Origin: Acidihalobacter aeolianus
Lineage (GTDB): Bacteria; Pseudomonadota; Gammaproteobacteria; DSM-5130; Acidihalobacteraceae
Reading direction: 5' to 3'
Length of the DNA: 64,000 nucleotides
Assembly (NCBI RefSeq): GCF_001753165.1
Contig: NZ_CP017448.1
Coordinates: 2,312,462-2,376,461 of the forward strand
The position numbers were made by a program, and so were the translations under genes. Of the stretch, positions 19,660-28,746 are shown one piece after another (positions within the stretch are counted from its first letter, which is position 1; every line of letters begins with the position of its first letter). Under the pieces are notes generated by a model, which saw only the letters and a program-made list of their open reading frames with translations, ran no database searches and was not told the origin of the DNA.

Positions 19660-20697
19660 TTAAAAGGTCACGCCACCGCCGGCGTTACGCTCAAGGTCCT
19701 TCTCGACCATCATGGAACAGAGCTCTTCCAAGGTGGTTTGAGGCTCCCAACCGAGTTTCTCCTTGGCCTTGGCTGGGCTTCCGATCAAAAGATCCACTTC
19801 AGCCGGGCGGTAGAACTTGGAATTCACACGAACGATGGTTTTACCCGTCGCCGCATCGACCCCAGTTTCCTGCTCATCCTTACCCTTCCAGTCCAGCTCT
19901 ATACCGGCTGCCTTACCTGCCATGGTCACGAAATCGCGCACCGTCTCCGTACGACCTGTCGCCAGCACATAGGTATCGGGTTCATCGGCCTGCAGCATAC
20001 GCCACATGCCCTCGACATATTCCTTCGCGAAGCCCCAGTCGCGTTTGGCATCAAGGTTGCCGAGTTCCAACACATCCTGCTGGCCGAGCTTGATGCGCGA
20101 AATAGCGTGGGTGATCTTGCGGGTCACGAATTCAAGACCACGCAGCGGACTTTCATGATTGAACAGAATCCCACTCGACCCGAAGATGTCGAAACTTTCA
20201 CGGTAATTCACCGTGATCCAGTGCGCATACAGCTTTGCCACGCCGTAAGGGCTGCGCGGATGGAATGGCGTCTCCTCATCCTGCGGAATGACACGTACCT
20301 TCCCGAACATTTCGGAAGTGCTGGCCTGATAGAAACGAATTTTCGTATCGAGTATTCGAATAGCTTCGAGCAAATTCAGGGCCCCTACACCCGTAATCTG
20401 TGCCGTAGTATGTGGCTGATCGAAACTCACGCCGACAAAGCTTTGTGCAGCAAGATTGTAGATTTCAGTCGCAGCACTTTTTTCTACCAAGCGCATGATT
20501 GACCCCATGTCGGTCAGATCAAATTCGACCAAATGCAGACTTGGATGATCTGCAATCCCCAGTGCCTCGATGCGCCAGAAATTAACAGAACTCGTGCGGC
20601 GGTATGTTCCCCAGACTGAATAGCCATGGGACAAAAGGAAGTCAGCCAGATATGCTCCGTCCTGTCCAGTGATGCCAGTTATAATCGCAGTGCGCAT
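19660..20697 (-). CDS. gmd: GDP-mannose 4,6-dehydratase
   Basis: Gmd makes GDP-4-keto-6-deoxymannose. The 345 residues show [15 protein letters not shown] at the NAD(P)-binding N-terminus, the STSEMFG catalytic segment, and YGVAK with the catalytic Tyr and Lys. [10 protein letters not shown] near the end is a Gmd hallmark. Its substrate would come from ManB and ManC. It forms a pair with the following reductase gene. Confidence 0.97.
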   Translation of the reverse strand: MRTAIITGITGQDGAYLADFLLSHGYSVWGTYRRTSSVNFWRIEALGIADHPSLHLVEFDLTDMGSIMRLVEKSAATEIYNLAAQSFVGVSFDQPHTTAQITGVGALNLLEAIRILDTKIRFYQASTSEMFGKVRVIPQDEETPFHPRSPYGVAKLYAHWITVNYRESFDIFGSSGILFNHESPLRGLEFVTRKITHAISRIKLGQQDVLELGNLDAKRDWGFAKEYVEGMWRMLQADEPDTYVLATGRTETVRDFVTMAGKAAGIELDWKGKDEQETGVDAATGKTIVRVNSKFYRPAEVDLLIGSPAKAKEKLGWEPQTTLEELCSMMVEKDLERNAGGGVTF

Positions 20698-21362
20698 AAT
20701 TTGTTCAACCCCTAATAGTCACATTAGCTAACATACTATCAAAATGAACCACTGTGACGACATCATTTATCGATAGCGAAACTCGCTAACACGAAACCAA
20801 AAATAAAATGACATGAGCACATCCATACTCCAATCATTATTCGCATATACCAGCACAATACTCAGTAAGTATCCCCCGGCAAAGCCGGGGGCTTTAGTTG
20901 TGAACCGCTCAAAGCGGTCTAAAGACGGAGCCGCAAGCGGCTCCTTGAGCCCCCCAAGGGGGCTTACATCAGCCTCAACTGCTCTATTCGACGATCTTCG
21001 GCTTCCTGGTGCCGAATGTATTCTCGAATAACCTGTTCATCCCGACCTACCGTCGAGACGAAATACCCTCTTGCCCAGAAGCTCTGACCGACGTAGTTCC
21101 GTTTTCGACCTGCGTATACCCTGGCAATGTGGATGGCGCTCTTCCCCAACCACCTGCGACACGGCATACTTCGGCGGTATTGAAATCATCATGTGCACAT
21201 GATCAGGCATCAGATGCCCTTCCTCGATCTCGCTTTCTTTCTGCCTCGCCAGACGGCGAAAAACATCTCCCAGTTCCTTCCTGATCTGCCCGAATATCGC
21301 CTTCTTCCGATACTTCGGAATGAACACCACGGGGTACTTACACTCCCATCGAGTGTGACTTA

Positions 21363-22457
21363 CTAAGCGGTACGTTAATTACCCGACATTATTGTGGATG
21401 TAGGCGAGGTTTTTATCCTGGAAAAAGCCTTTGACGATGTGAGTGAGCCGCTGCAGCCTGCGCAGAAATCGCGAGACCGTTTGGCGAAGCTGATCCGGGC
21501 CACTGTGGCGGACCTTGCCCAGGTGGTGCCGCTTGAGCCAGTTCCATACCCATTCGTCCGGGTTCAGATGAGGTGAGTACGCCGGCAGGATAAAGAGTCG
21601 GAGCCGACCCGCGGTGCCGTCAACGAAGTCCCTGACTTTGCGTGAGCGGTGCACCGGGTGTCCGTCGACAATCAGAAAGACCGGGGTGGTAGCCCCCTCG
21701 ATCAGCCGTCCCAGAAAGTCGATGAACATAGGCGCCGTCAGGGTGCCGGTGAAGGTCATAAAGCGCAGCCCGCCTCGGGGGCTGACGGCCGAGATCATGT
21801 TCACGCCAAATCGAGCGCCGGTGGTCTCAATGACCGGCGTCTGACCGATCGGTGCCCAGGAGGTGCCGCTGTGGTGATCCGAACGCACGCTGGCCTCATC
21901 ACCGAAGTAGATCGTGGCCTTCTCGCGCTTGGCCAGCCGACGTATCTCGGGGTAGGCCACGGCCTGCCCATGCTCGACCGCTGCCTCGTCACGTTGATAG
22001 GCCCGGTGCAAAGGACGCTGTGGCGACAGCCCCAGCGTACGCAGCAGACGGCCCACCGACACCTCGCTGAGGCGTACCTTAAACTCGCGGCGGATGAGTT
22101 CGCGGACCATCGCACGCGTCCACAGAGCGAACTCGAACTTCAATTGCGTGGGGTTGTGCTCGGTGATGAGCCGGTAGAGCCGATCCAGCTGCCCGCCCCT
22201 GAGCTTCGGCTCCCGACCCTTGGCCTTGCGCTGGCGAAGCGCCTCAAGACCGCCCTCGCGGTACGCCGCCAACCAGGCGTAAATCTGGCTACGATGAAAG
22301 CCCAAGGCCTGGATCACGACTTCGGGGCTTTCGCCGGCCTCGACCCTCATCACGGCTCGAATGCGAATGGCTTCCAGCGTGCTGCGATCAAGCTTGCGTC
22401 CGTCTAATTTCTCCATCCCTAAATCATATCATGTCGGGTTATCAATGTACTGCTTAG
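21363..22457 (-). mobile_element. IS630-family element inserted in IS200 tnpA
   Basis: A 1095-bp element with imperfect inverted repeats of about 30 bases: CTAAGCGGTACGTTAATTAC at one end and CTAAGCAGTACATTGATAAC at the other, both followed by CCGACAT. It is flanked by TA dinucleotides (21361-21362 and 22458-22459), the target duplication characteristic of IS630. Confidence 0.92.
21379..22416 (-). CDS. IS630-family transposase
   Basis: A 345-residue transposase with an N-terminal helix-turn-helix region (winged-helix type, first 120 residues) and a DDE/DDD catalytic domain: YFGDEAS, LIVDGHPVH, and SPHLNPDEWVWNWLK. It is uninterrupted, so the element may be functional. Confidence 0.93.
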   Translation of the reverse strand: MEKLDGRKLDRSTLEAIRIRAVMRVEAGESPEVVIQALGFHRSQIYAWLAAYREGGLEALRQRKAKGREPKLRGGQLDRLYRLITEHNPTQLKFEFALWTRAMVRELIRREFKVRLSEVSVGRLLRTLGLSPQRPLHRAYQRDEAAVEHGQAVAYPEIRRLAKREKATIYFGDEASVRSDHHSGTSWAPIGQTPVIETTGARFGVNMISAVSPRGGLRFMTFTGTLTAPMFIDFLGRLIEGATTPVFLIVDGHPVHRSRKVRDFVDGTAGRLRLFILPAYSPHLNPDEWVWNWLKRHHLGKVRHSGPDQLRQTVSRFLRRLQRLTHIVKGFFQDKNLAYIHNNVG

Positions 22458-22597
22458 TAAACTTTCTATCGATCTCATGGTTTCTCCGTTGCGTGCTGCT
22501 TGGCGGCTCACGCTTCGGAGTTACTGTGAGATTCCTGTTACTGTCAAACTCTTGGTGCCGCCCCAGCAGAGCTGGGGGGTCTCCCATATTTGTCTAG

Positions 22598-22932
22598 GCT
22601 TCGAACACCTTTGCATCGCTCAGCAGCGCATCCTGACGATCCTTCCCCGAAAGGTTGAACGGCCATTCCCCCGGCCAGTCAATGCCGATGCCAGGATCAT
22701 CCCAGATGATGCATCACTCATGTTCAGGAGCGCAGTAGTCCGTTGTCTTAATAAAGAGATTTTTCATGCTCTAAAAGCGTGACGAAGCCGTGGGCGAAAC
22801 TCGGCGCACCCATAATTGACATTTATTATCGGCAGACAACACCTCACCCACCAGTGGCCGAAGGTCGGTGAATTGCTGCGGATATCCACGGCTACATCGA
22901 ACACTTAATCCACGACCACACACACCAGCTCC
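22598..22932 (-). pseudogene. Decayed remnant of rfbC 3' half
   Basis: This stretch aligns along its length with the 3' part of rfbC (about 9994-10323), at perhaps 75-80% identity. Small deletions and stops break the frame. It is much more diverged from rfbC than the adjoining segment is from its own source, so it is older or came from a different rfbC allele. It joins the next segment at CACCAGCT, a sequence present in both parent genes. Confidence 0.8.
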
Positions 22933-22933
22933 T

Positions 22934-23238
22934 CTTGCCCGAGAGACGGGCCGGGTACGGCGTCTGGGCAATGAACAGATCGAACTCAGCCGCATCGAGC
23001 TTCGGATATCCGGATGCCCTCATCAAGGATTTACGCTCGATACCGGCAAGATGCATCCAGCGCCAGGGAGAGGCGCAGACCCGGTGATCGCAGGCAAGAA
23101 TCCTCTCGCGCTCTTCGCTCGGTACGCTGCGGGAAAACAGTGTCTGCCAGATAAAATCCTCGAAAAATTTCGCTGGGTTTCCTGCGGGATACCGAAATGT
23201 CCGTCCAAGGCTGGACGCAGTTCCATCAATAAGCGCAT
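22934..23238 (-). pseudogene. Duplicated fragments of the GT4 gene
   Basis: 22934-23172 matches 16091-16329 and 23175-23238 matches 16612-16675, both almost exactly. About 280 bases of the source gene are deleted at the join. The fragment keeps the original ATG (23238) and first codons of the glycosyltransferase, then goes out of frame. It cannot encode an active enzyme. Confidence 0.92.
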
Positions 23239-23364
23239 ATCGTCTCTTCGTTCAAATCACTGGGAGGCCAGCAAATAATATTTCCGTGATAGCACACCGA
23301 ATCTGCAATGGGCGATGGCTGATCACATCCTGCGTGCTCGACCACTGAATCCCATGAATACCCA

Positions 23365-23644
23365 TTATTCTCGAAGCTTTACATGCTCCGGGAATAGCGG
23401 CAACTGCCGTAGGTGCCAAGCCTCTGCCTCAAAAATGAAGTGACGTTCGAGAAAGTGCTTGGCCGTGGCGTTCTTCCCGGTCTCATGCCACTTGGCAACG
23501 ACCCCATTGGTCGCACCGTCCATCGAAGCGACTCGATGCAACAAGGCATCCTCCAGCCCAAGACCGAAAACTCGGCAAGACAGCACCATCTGTTCGAGTC
23601 TATCGGCATACAGGAGCGCAAATCCGACAATCCCATGATCGGCC
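23365..23644 (-). pseudogene. Duplicated 3' fragment of the fkbH-like gene
   Basis: 23365-23644 matches 16802-17081, the last 90 or so codons of the FkbH-like gene including its stop, with very few base changes. The intergenic region between the two genes is duplicated too, so 23175-23644 is one continuous copy of 16612-17081. Beyond 23644 the similarity ends abruptly. Confidence 0.92.
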
Positions 23645-24023
23645 CACTCACATTCACACCTGCAGCCACCAATGCCGCTGACAGGCCGAGGAGCACCCAG
23701 ACCATACACTGCACAAAATAATGCTTACAAACCAATTCAAATAGAGCATTTGAGCCATGGCTCGAAAGCCATGTTTCTCTGTCACGTATTACAGCGCAAA
23801 ACCCATGACACCCCACTTCTCATGGAGAAGTAGTCGTCTTGACTGTCATCACAGCATTGCTACATGATGCCAAAAATCCTATCATTGGGCATCATAATAG
23901 GCCTTTTTTGAGTACTATAAATTCGTACGGACCTTCTAGCAGCCGCGATGCTAATCCTGCTTTCTTACTGAGTACAAGCGTAACTATTTTGAGCTGAGAA
24001 TACCTAATGAGTAGTCGATGTCA
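23645..24023. other. Gene-free stretch at the border of the AT-rich island
   Basis: About 380 bases with no intact gene. On the minus strand, next to the fkbH fragment, about 30 codons read as a membrane-like segment (VQCMVWVLLGLSAALVAAG, roughly 23650-23720). This may be the remnant of another deleted gene. The rest is AT-rich with stops in all frames and contains nothing I recognise. Confidence 0.4.
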
Positions 24024-24899
24024 TTATTGACAAGACTTAAACTTAGATATTTTCTCAGCGATAGAAAAAACATAACGCTCAAGACCATCACGCCATACAG
24101 GCACCTCGGCATAGCCGAGGCAATTTAATTTCCAATTAATTGCTGACTCATTGAATGATACACTTGCTTTACGCTTAAAAGCACCCGGTTCAGAAGGCAT
24201 AACGTCAACCCCGCAACCCGAAAATTCTAGTATTTTTTTAACATACTCATACCTAGAAACCGCTTCTACACTGACGCAATTAAATATCCCTGAACGATCA
24301 TCCTTTACCAGTTCCAGAATTATCTCTGCCGCATCCATCACATAAAGCGGATTACCAAATTGAGTAGGATCCGAAACTATCGATCCGTTAGAGCGAATAG
24401 CATCAAGAATGCGCCTAACTACAAAATTTTTTGGATTATCAATATCGCCACCAAACAACCACCCAACCCTAATGACCAAGGATCCTGTTAACGCATCAGC
24501 AGCAACTTCACCCATTAATTTCGCTTTGTGATAGTGCGTAGTAGGAATAGTATCATTATATTCCTTATACGGAGACATCTGATAATTCCCATAAACACCA
24601 GTACTTGATATATAAACAAGCTTAGTTTTAGATCTTACCGCATAGCCCGCTATTAATTCGGTCAGAAGGTAATTATCCCTATAGCACTCATCTGGATTAA
24701 TCTCACAATACTCAACATCTGTATTAGCCGCAGCATGTATTAATACATCACATTTTGTAATTACATCTGCAGCCTCACCATGCATTCCACCATAAAATAT
24801 AGACCGAGGGATGGGTACACACACCCAGCCGCGCCTCGAACATAACTCAAGGATTGCACCACCAAGCATACCTGATGCACCTGTTAACCCGATATACAT
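24024..24899 (-). CDS. SDR-family sugar-nucleotide reductase (RfbD-like)
   Basis: A 291-residue extended SDR with GLTGASGMLGGAIL at the N-terminus, a YISSTGVYG segment and a YHKAK motif supplying the catalytic Tyr and Lys. It resembles RmlD-type 4-ketoreductases. It is the last of four genes in order rfbF-rfbG-cupin-SDR, so the likely job is to reduce a CDP-4-keto-6-deoxyhexose to a CDP-6-deoxyhexose. AT-rich codon use matches its neighbours, not the rfb operon. Confidence 0.85.
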   Translation of the reverse strand: MYIGLTGASGMLGGAILELCSRRGWVCVPIPRSIFYGGMHGEAADVITKCDVLIHAAANTDVEYCEINPDECYRDNYLLTELIAGYAVRSKTKLVYISSTGVYGNYQMSPYKEYNDTIPTTHYHKAKLMGEVAADALTGSLVIRVGWLFGGDIDNPKNFVVRRILDAIRSNGSIVSDPTQFGNPLYVMDAAEIILELVKDDRSGIFNCVSVEAVSRYEYVKKILEFSGCGVDVMPSEPGAFKRKASVSFNESAINWKLNCLGYAEVPVWRDGLERYVFSIAEKISKFKSCQ

Positions 24900-24903
24900 C
24901 GAC

Positions 24904-25296
24904 TCACCCTTCTATTGGAATATTTACAGCCTCATCTGGATCGTGCTCAAGATTGGCAATATTTAACACGAGATTCAAATCGCCAGATAGCCCTTCAAAC
25001 GAAACCCAATTACCAGGCTCAACGACTAAGCGGACGTAATTATCATCACCAACCTCTATGGCTTCAACTTGACCACTATCATTCTTAATAGTAAACCGGA
25101 CCATACCTACAGGCACAATCAAATTCATCCACATCCTCAAGTGCTTCTTCCATCCTTTTATTTCCCCGTACTTAATAGTAGTAAAATATGCCTCACCAAA
25201 ACCACGGTACCCATCGTCTGTATGTTTCAATGCATGAAATATATCACCCTTTGGATGATGTATTTTTCTTAGCGGGTATATTTTTATGCCGTCCAT
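24904..25296 (-). CDS. Small cupin, dTDP-4-dehydrorhamnose 3,5-epimerase-like
   Basis: A 130-residue single-domain cupin, shorter than RfbC (182). The segment IKGWKKHLRMWMNLIVPVG corresponds to the RGLHYQ...KLV region of RmlC, with a His in the expected place. It overlaps the end of rfbG by 13 bases and lies 4 bases before the SDR gene. I infer that it epimerises the CDP-4-keto-6-deoxyglucose made by RfbG. A binding-only role cannot be excluded. Confidence 0.8.
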   Translation of the reverse strand: MDGIKIYPLRKIHHPKGDIFHALKHTDDGYRGFGEAYFTTIKYGEIKGWKKHLRMWMNLIVPVGMVRFTIKNDSGQVEAIEVGDDNYVRLVVEPGNWVSFEGLSGDLNLVLNIANLEHDPDEAVNIPIEG

Positions 25297-26384
25297 GCAA
25301 GCCCCCTTGAGAGAGCGATCTCTTCATATTCTTGAATCTGGTCGATCGTGAATTTCATCATATTTGAATCAGAATGATAGTAATTGTAATACCAGTCCGA
25401 AGTGAATCGGACCATCTCATGGTATTTCAGAACGGCAGACCAGTTCATATGGAATAACGCCTTATCACAATTGAGCTTCAACAAACCAGCTTCCTTAAAA
25501 CTATTATTTGTTTCAATATCAAAACTATCTTCAGGAGTCGAAAACCCCCAGAACACGCTCAGATCGCTTAGCAACTGCTTGACTGTATAATCACCGTCTG
25601 GCTTTGGACCAAAGTTAAATGCCTGGCCATGTAATAACTCACCCTCATATAATTTTTTGCCTAATAAGAGATAACCACTCAACGGCTCAAGTACGTGCTG
25701 CCATGGTCGAGTCGCATTAGGGCTCCTTATCCTTACTTTTTCACCTTGACTCCAATTTCTCATGCAATCTACTACTATTCTATCTACTGCCCAGTCCCCC
25801 CCTCCAATAACATTGCCCGCTCGAGCCACACCTATTCTGACATTACTATCAGATTTTATAAAATAGGAGTTTATATATGACTTAATTACCAGTTCAGCAG
25901 CCCCTTTTGAACCGCTATAGATATCTTTGCCACCTAAAGCATCTATCTCACGATACCCCCAAACTTGCTCTACATTATCATATGCTTTATCGCTTGTTAT
26001 AATAACAGCAACACAATTATGATTCGATCTTCTCAGAGCCTCTAAAATATGTGCGGTACCAATTACATTACTAGAAAAAGTATCAATTGGATTTTTATAG
26101 GAAGTAGATACAATTGGCTGAGCAGCAAGATGAAATACAAAATCCGGCCTCACCGCATTAATCACATCTACTACTTTATTCAAATCAACGATATCGAGCA
26201 TATGATGTTCGACACGTGATGAGAGCCCTAAAGTCTCATACATTGATGGAGTTGTAGGGATATCTCTTGACATACCTACTATATTCGCTCCTAGTTTATC
26301 GCACCAAGCACTCAACCACGCCCCCTTGAATCCGGTATTCCCAGTGATTAGGACTTTTTTCCCACTATATATATTTGAAAACAT
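25284..26384 (-). CDS. rfbG: CDP-glucose 4,6-dehydratase
   Basis: RfbG converts CDP-glucose to CDP-4-keto-6-deoxyglucose. The 366 residues have GNTGFKGAWLSAW at the NAD-binding N-terminus, SDKAYDN in place of the usual STD motif (a CDP-glucose dehydratase trait), and YSGSK with the catalytic Tyr and Lys. It begins 3 bases after rfbF ends. The usual partner RfbH, needed for 3,6-dideoxyhexoses, is absent here. Confidence 0.93.
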   Translation of the reverse strand: MFSNIYSGKKVLITGNTGFKGAWLSAWCDKLGANIVGMSRDIPTTPSMYETLGLSSRVEHHMLDIVDLNKVVDVINAVRPDFVFHLAAQPIVSTSYKNPIDTFSSNVIGTAHILEALRRSNHNCVAVIITSDKAYDNVEQVWGYREIDALGGKDIYSGSKGAAELVIKSYINSYFIKSDSNVRIGVARAGNVIGGGDWAVDRIVVDCMRNWSQGEKVRIRSPNATRPWQHVLEPLSGYLLLGKKLYEGELLHGQAFNFGPKPDGDYTVKQLLSDLSVFWGFSTPEDSFDIETNNSFKEAGLLKLNCDKALFHMNWSAVLKYHEMVRFTSDWYYNYYHSDSNMMKFTIDQIQEYEEIALSRGLAWTA

Positions 26385-26387
26385 AGA

Positions 26388-27161
26388 TCACCACACCTTC
26401 CAAGGAGCGCATTTTTGTTGCCAAAGATCTTCAAGATAAATCTTATCCCTTAATGTATCCATCGGCTTCCAGAATCCATCATATTGAAATGCATACAGTT
26501 CGCCATTATGAGCAAGAGACTTCAACGGCTCATCTTCGAAAACTACTTGATCGTTTGGCTGAATATAATCGAATACATTAGCATTGCATATAAAGAAACC
26601 AGAATTAACCCAACCACCGTCCCCCTTAGGCTTTTCTAGAAACCTTGACACACGCCCATTATCTCCGATAGACAACGCACCAAATCTTCCATCTGGTTGC
26701 GAAGAAAGCATAGTAATTGAACCTTGATGTGAATTATGATATCGAACCATGTCATTAATATTCACATTGGTGACACCATCTCCATACGTAAGCATGAATT
26801 GCTCATTACCCACATAATTCTGAACGCGCTTAATTCTCCCCCCAGTCATACTCTCCACACCCGTATCTACTAGCGTCACCCGCCAAGGCTCAGCAGCATT
26901 AGTATGGATTTCCATAGAGTTATTTTTAATGTCCATTGTTACATCGCATTGATGCAAAAAATAGTTTGCAAAATATTCCTTAATGTAAAAACCCTTATAA
27001 CCGAGCATTATTATAAAATCATAATACCCATAATGAGAGTATATTTTCATAATATGCCATAAGATTGGCTTGCCGCCTATCTCAACCATAGGTTTTGGCC
27101 GCAATGTCGTTTCTTCTGATAAACGCGTGCCATAGCCGCCAGCCAGAATAAGCACCTTCAT
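26388..27161 (-). CDS. rfbF: Glucose-1-phosphate cytidylyltransferase
   Basis: RfbF makes CDP-glucose from glucose-1-phosphate and CTP. The 257-residue length is normal. It carries LAGGYGTRLSEET at the nucleotide-binding N-terminus, MVEIGGKPILWHIMK, the LTYGDGV segment with the metal-binding Asp, and FWKPMDTLRDK near the C-terminus, all typical of RfbF. It is the first gene of the CDP-sugar set. Confidence 0.95.
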   Translation of the reverse strand: MKVLILAGGYGTRLSEETTLRPKPMVEIGGKPILWHIMKIYSHYGYYDFIIMLGYKGFYIKEYFANYFLHQCDVTMDIKNNSMEIHTNAAEPWRVTLVDTGVESMTGGRIKRVQNYVGNEQFMLTYGDGVTNVNINDMVRYHNSHQGSITMLSSQPDGRFGALSIGDNGRVSRFLEKPKGDGGWVNSGFFICNANVFDYIQPNDQVVFEDEPLKSLAHNGELYAFQYDGFWKPMDTLRDKIYLEDLWQQKCAPWKVW

Positions 27162-27213
27162 GTCATCTCCTTATATACTCACAATACACACCAAGCCACA
27201 GACAATGAACACG

Positions 27214-28746
27214 TTATCTTGAAAAATCAGACAGCTCTGCCAAAAGTTTATATTTTTTACCATCGGGCCGATTCCTTTTGTATATGGAATCATCACCATG
27301 CCACGAACAGGAAAAATGATGGCACAAGCAGGTGTTTTTAGTATAGCTATCAACAACAAAACCACCAATGCCATCCTTTACAGTTGGCTTCATAGGAGAA
27401 AACCATTCTTGCGGATATATTTTCACACCAGCCACGACAACAGGCTCATCCAAATTAGGCGTACTCCCCATTCCTTCTACATTCCACCCTGACGACGCAA
27501 AGTAAAGGGACGTTAATTGCGGCGCCATCATGTAAAATATTTTTCTTCTCCATATTGATAAAGCCCCCATAGACTCATAAGCATCACACATAAATTTTGA
27601 TATTTTGCTGTCCTTTTTTGATGCCATTGAGTGCGCCGTATACCAACCATCCAATTTACTGTCAATTCCTATTACTGCTTCATAGTTGTTACTACTACCA
27701 AGATCATTAATGATTGCATCAACCTGCCCCCCATTAACGACCTCGACGTCTGCGTCTAAATAAATACCACCATGCTCTTTCAACACCCACCACCTAAAGT
27801 AATCACTAAGAAATGCATGATCCTTCTCTTGAAGCATTAACCGAGAATATTCGCAGTTTTCCAACGGTAGATTTGTAGAGTCCCAATGAATAATTTGGTA
27901 ATCTGGAAGCTCTTTAACCCAAGTATCTAAAAACTCTCTATATGGATCAGGCTTCCCATCGAATCCAAAATATATTCGATGTATCTTTTTTAATTCTTTG
28001 CTTTTCATTAACACAAGATCGTTACCTTTCTTTGCTAATTTACTAGCTTCGTCAGACCGCACGCCCTTATTGATCAGATCAAGGTACTCACAGTATTCAT
28101 TAAATAATAGTGGGTTTTTTCGGTGTTCTTCTGCCTCTGGATCGACATCTTTAACATTTAAATTGGCAAATAAATGATATATACAAGTATTTTCACTGGT
28201 TGAAATTTTCTTACCGGTTGTTGTAAATTTTGGAGAGAAATACTCTTGTGGATATATTTTCACGCGGCCGACAATAATAGGTTTTTCTAATTTTGTAGCA
28301 AAACCTTTAGTCTCTTCTAGCCCATGCTCACGAAAATACAAACTCATTAGTTGTGGCCCGATTAAACCTCTCTCTCCTCTCCAATGCCAGAGTGCGGAGG
28401 ATAATGGGCCGGTGTACATCTTATACATGAAATCAACCAAATCAGAGCCGCATTTAGCCGCTATAGTTTGTGCAGTAGGATGTCCATTATGAAATTCTTC
28501 CACTCCCACGAATGCGTCATATTCATCTGACGCCTCAAGTTCTTCGACTAACCTATTAAAAACACGTCCATCAAGCACTTCACAATCACTATCTAAATAG
28601 ATACCACCATACGTTTTTAAAACATCCCATCTAACAAATTCACTCAAAAACACAGGATCATCTGCTTCAGCAGATCGGCGCATCCACTCGTTAACTGTAA
28701 CATCTACATTTTCTGGGCCCCATTTCATGATTTTATATTCTGGCAA
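27214..28746 (-). CDS. Double GT32-type glycosyltransferase (3' part of a frameshifted gene)
   Basis: The frame encodes two tandem GT32/OCH1-like modules. Each has FLS(E/D)..RW.VLK..GGIYLD(S/A)D, where the DxD motif binds nucleotide sugar and metal, and each ends with a KIYPQE(Y/W)FSP block. The first module lacks its own beginning. That part (LPKILHRVYF) lies in the upstream ORF in another frame. The nominal start at 28746 is a TTG inside a conserved segment (LPEYKIM), so it is not a real start. Restoring one base near 28786-28790 would give a single protein of about 770 residues: DUF4214, GT32, GT32. Confidence 0.85.
   Translation of the reverse strand: MPEYKIMKWGPENVDVTVNEWMRRSAEADDPVFLSEFVRWDVLKTYGGIYLDSDCEVLDGRVFNRLVEELEASDEYDAFVGVEEFHNGHPTAQTIAAKCGSDLVDFMYKMYTGPLSSALWHWRGERGLIGPQLMSLYFREHGLEETKGFATKLEKPIIVGRVKIYPQEYFSPKFTTTGKKISTSENTCIYHLFANLNVKDVDPEAEEHRKNPLLFNEYCEYLDLINKGVRSDEASKLAKKGNDLVLMKSKELKKIHRIYFGFDGKPDPYREFLDTWVKELPDYQIIHWDSTNLPLENCEYSRLMLQEKDHAFLSDYFRWWVLKEHGGIYLDADVEVVNGGQVDAIINDLGSSNNYEAVIGIDSKLDGWYTAHSMASKKDSKISKFMCDAYESMGALSIWRRKIFYMMAPQLTSLYFASSGWNVEGMGSTPNLDEPVVVAGVKIYPQEWFSPMKPTVKDGIGGFVVDSYTKNTCLCHHFSCSWHGDDSIYKRNRPDGKKYKLLAELSDFSR

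Larger units (their letters stand above)
20964..22478 (-). pseudogene. tnpA: IS200-type TnpA (Y1 transposase), broken twice
   Basis: The gene starts at ATG 22478. After seven codons it is interrupted by the IS630-type element, resumes at 21360 and runs to 20964. Excision of the IS630 and one TA restores the frame. A second lesion near 21150-21165 is a small deletion in the segment after SQVVG that shifts the frame, so the N-terminal half (HUH motif MPDHVHM) and the C-terminal half (VIREYIRHQ with the catalytic Tyr) are now in different frames. The protein cannot be made. Confidence 0.88.
20870..22590 (-). mobile_element. IS200/IS605-type element, interrupted and decayed
   Basis: The element is recognised by its HUH transposase remnant and by hairpins at both ends instead of inverted repeats. 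At the 20.9 kb end there are four successive hairpins between 20873 and 20963, the first being CCCCCGGC/GCCGGGGG around AAA (20873-20891). At the other end CCCCAGC/GCTGGGG pairs at 22561-22577. The outer limits are approximate. An IS630-type element sits inside it at 21363-22457. Confidence 0.8.
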
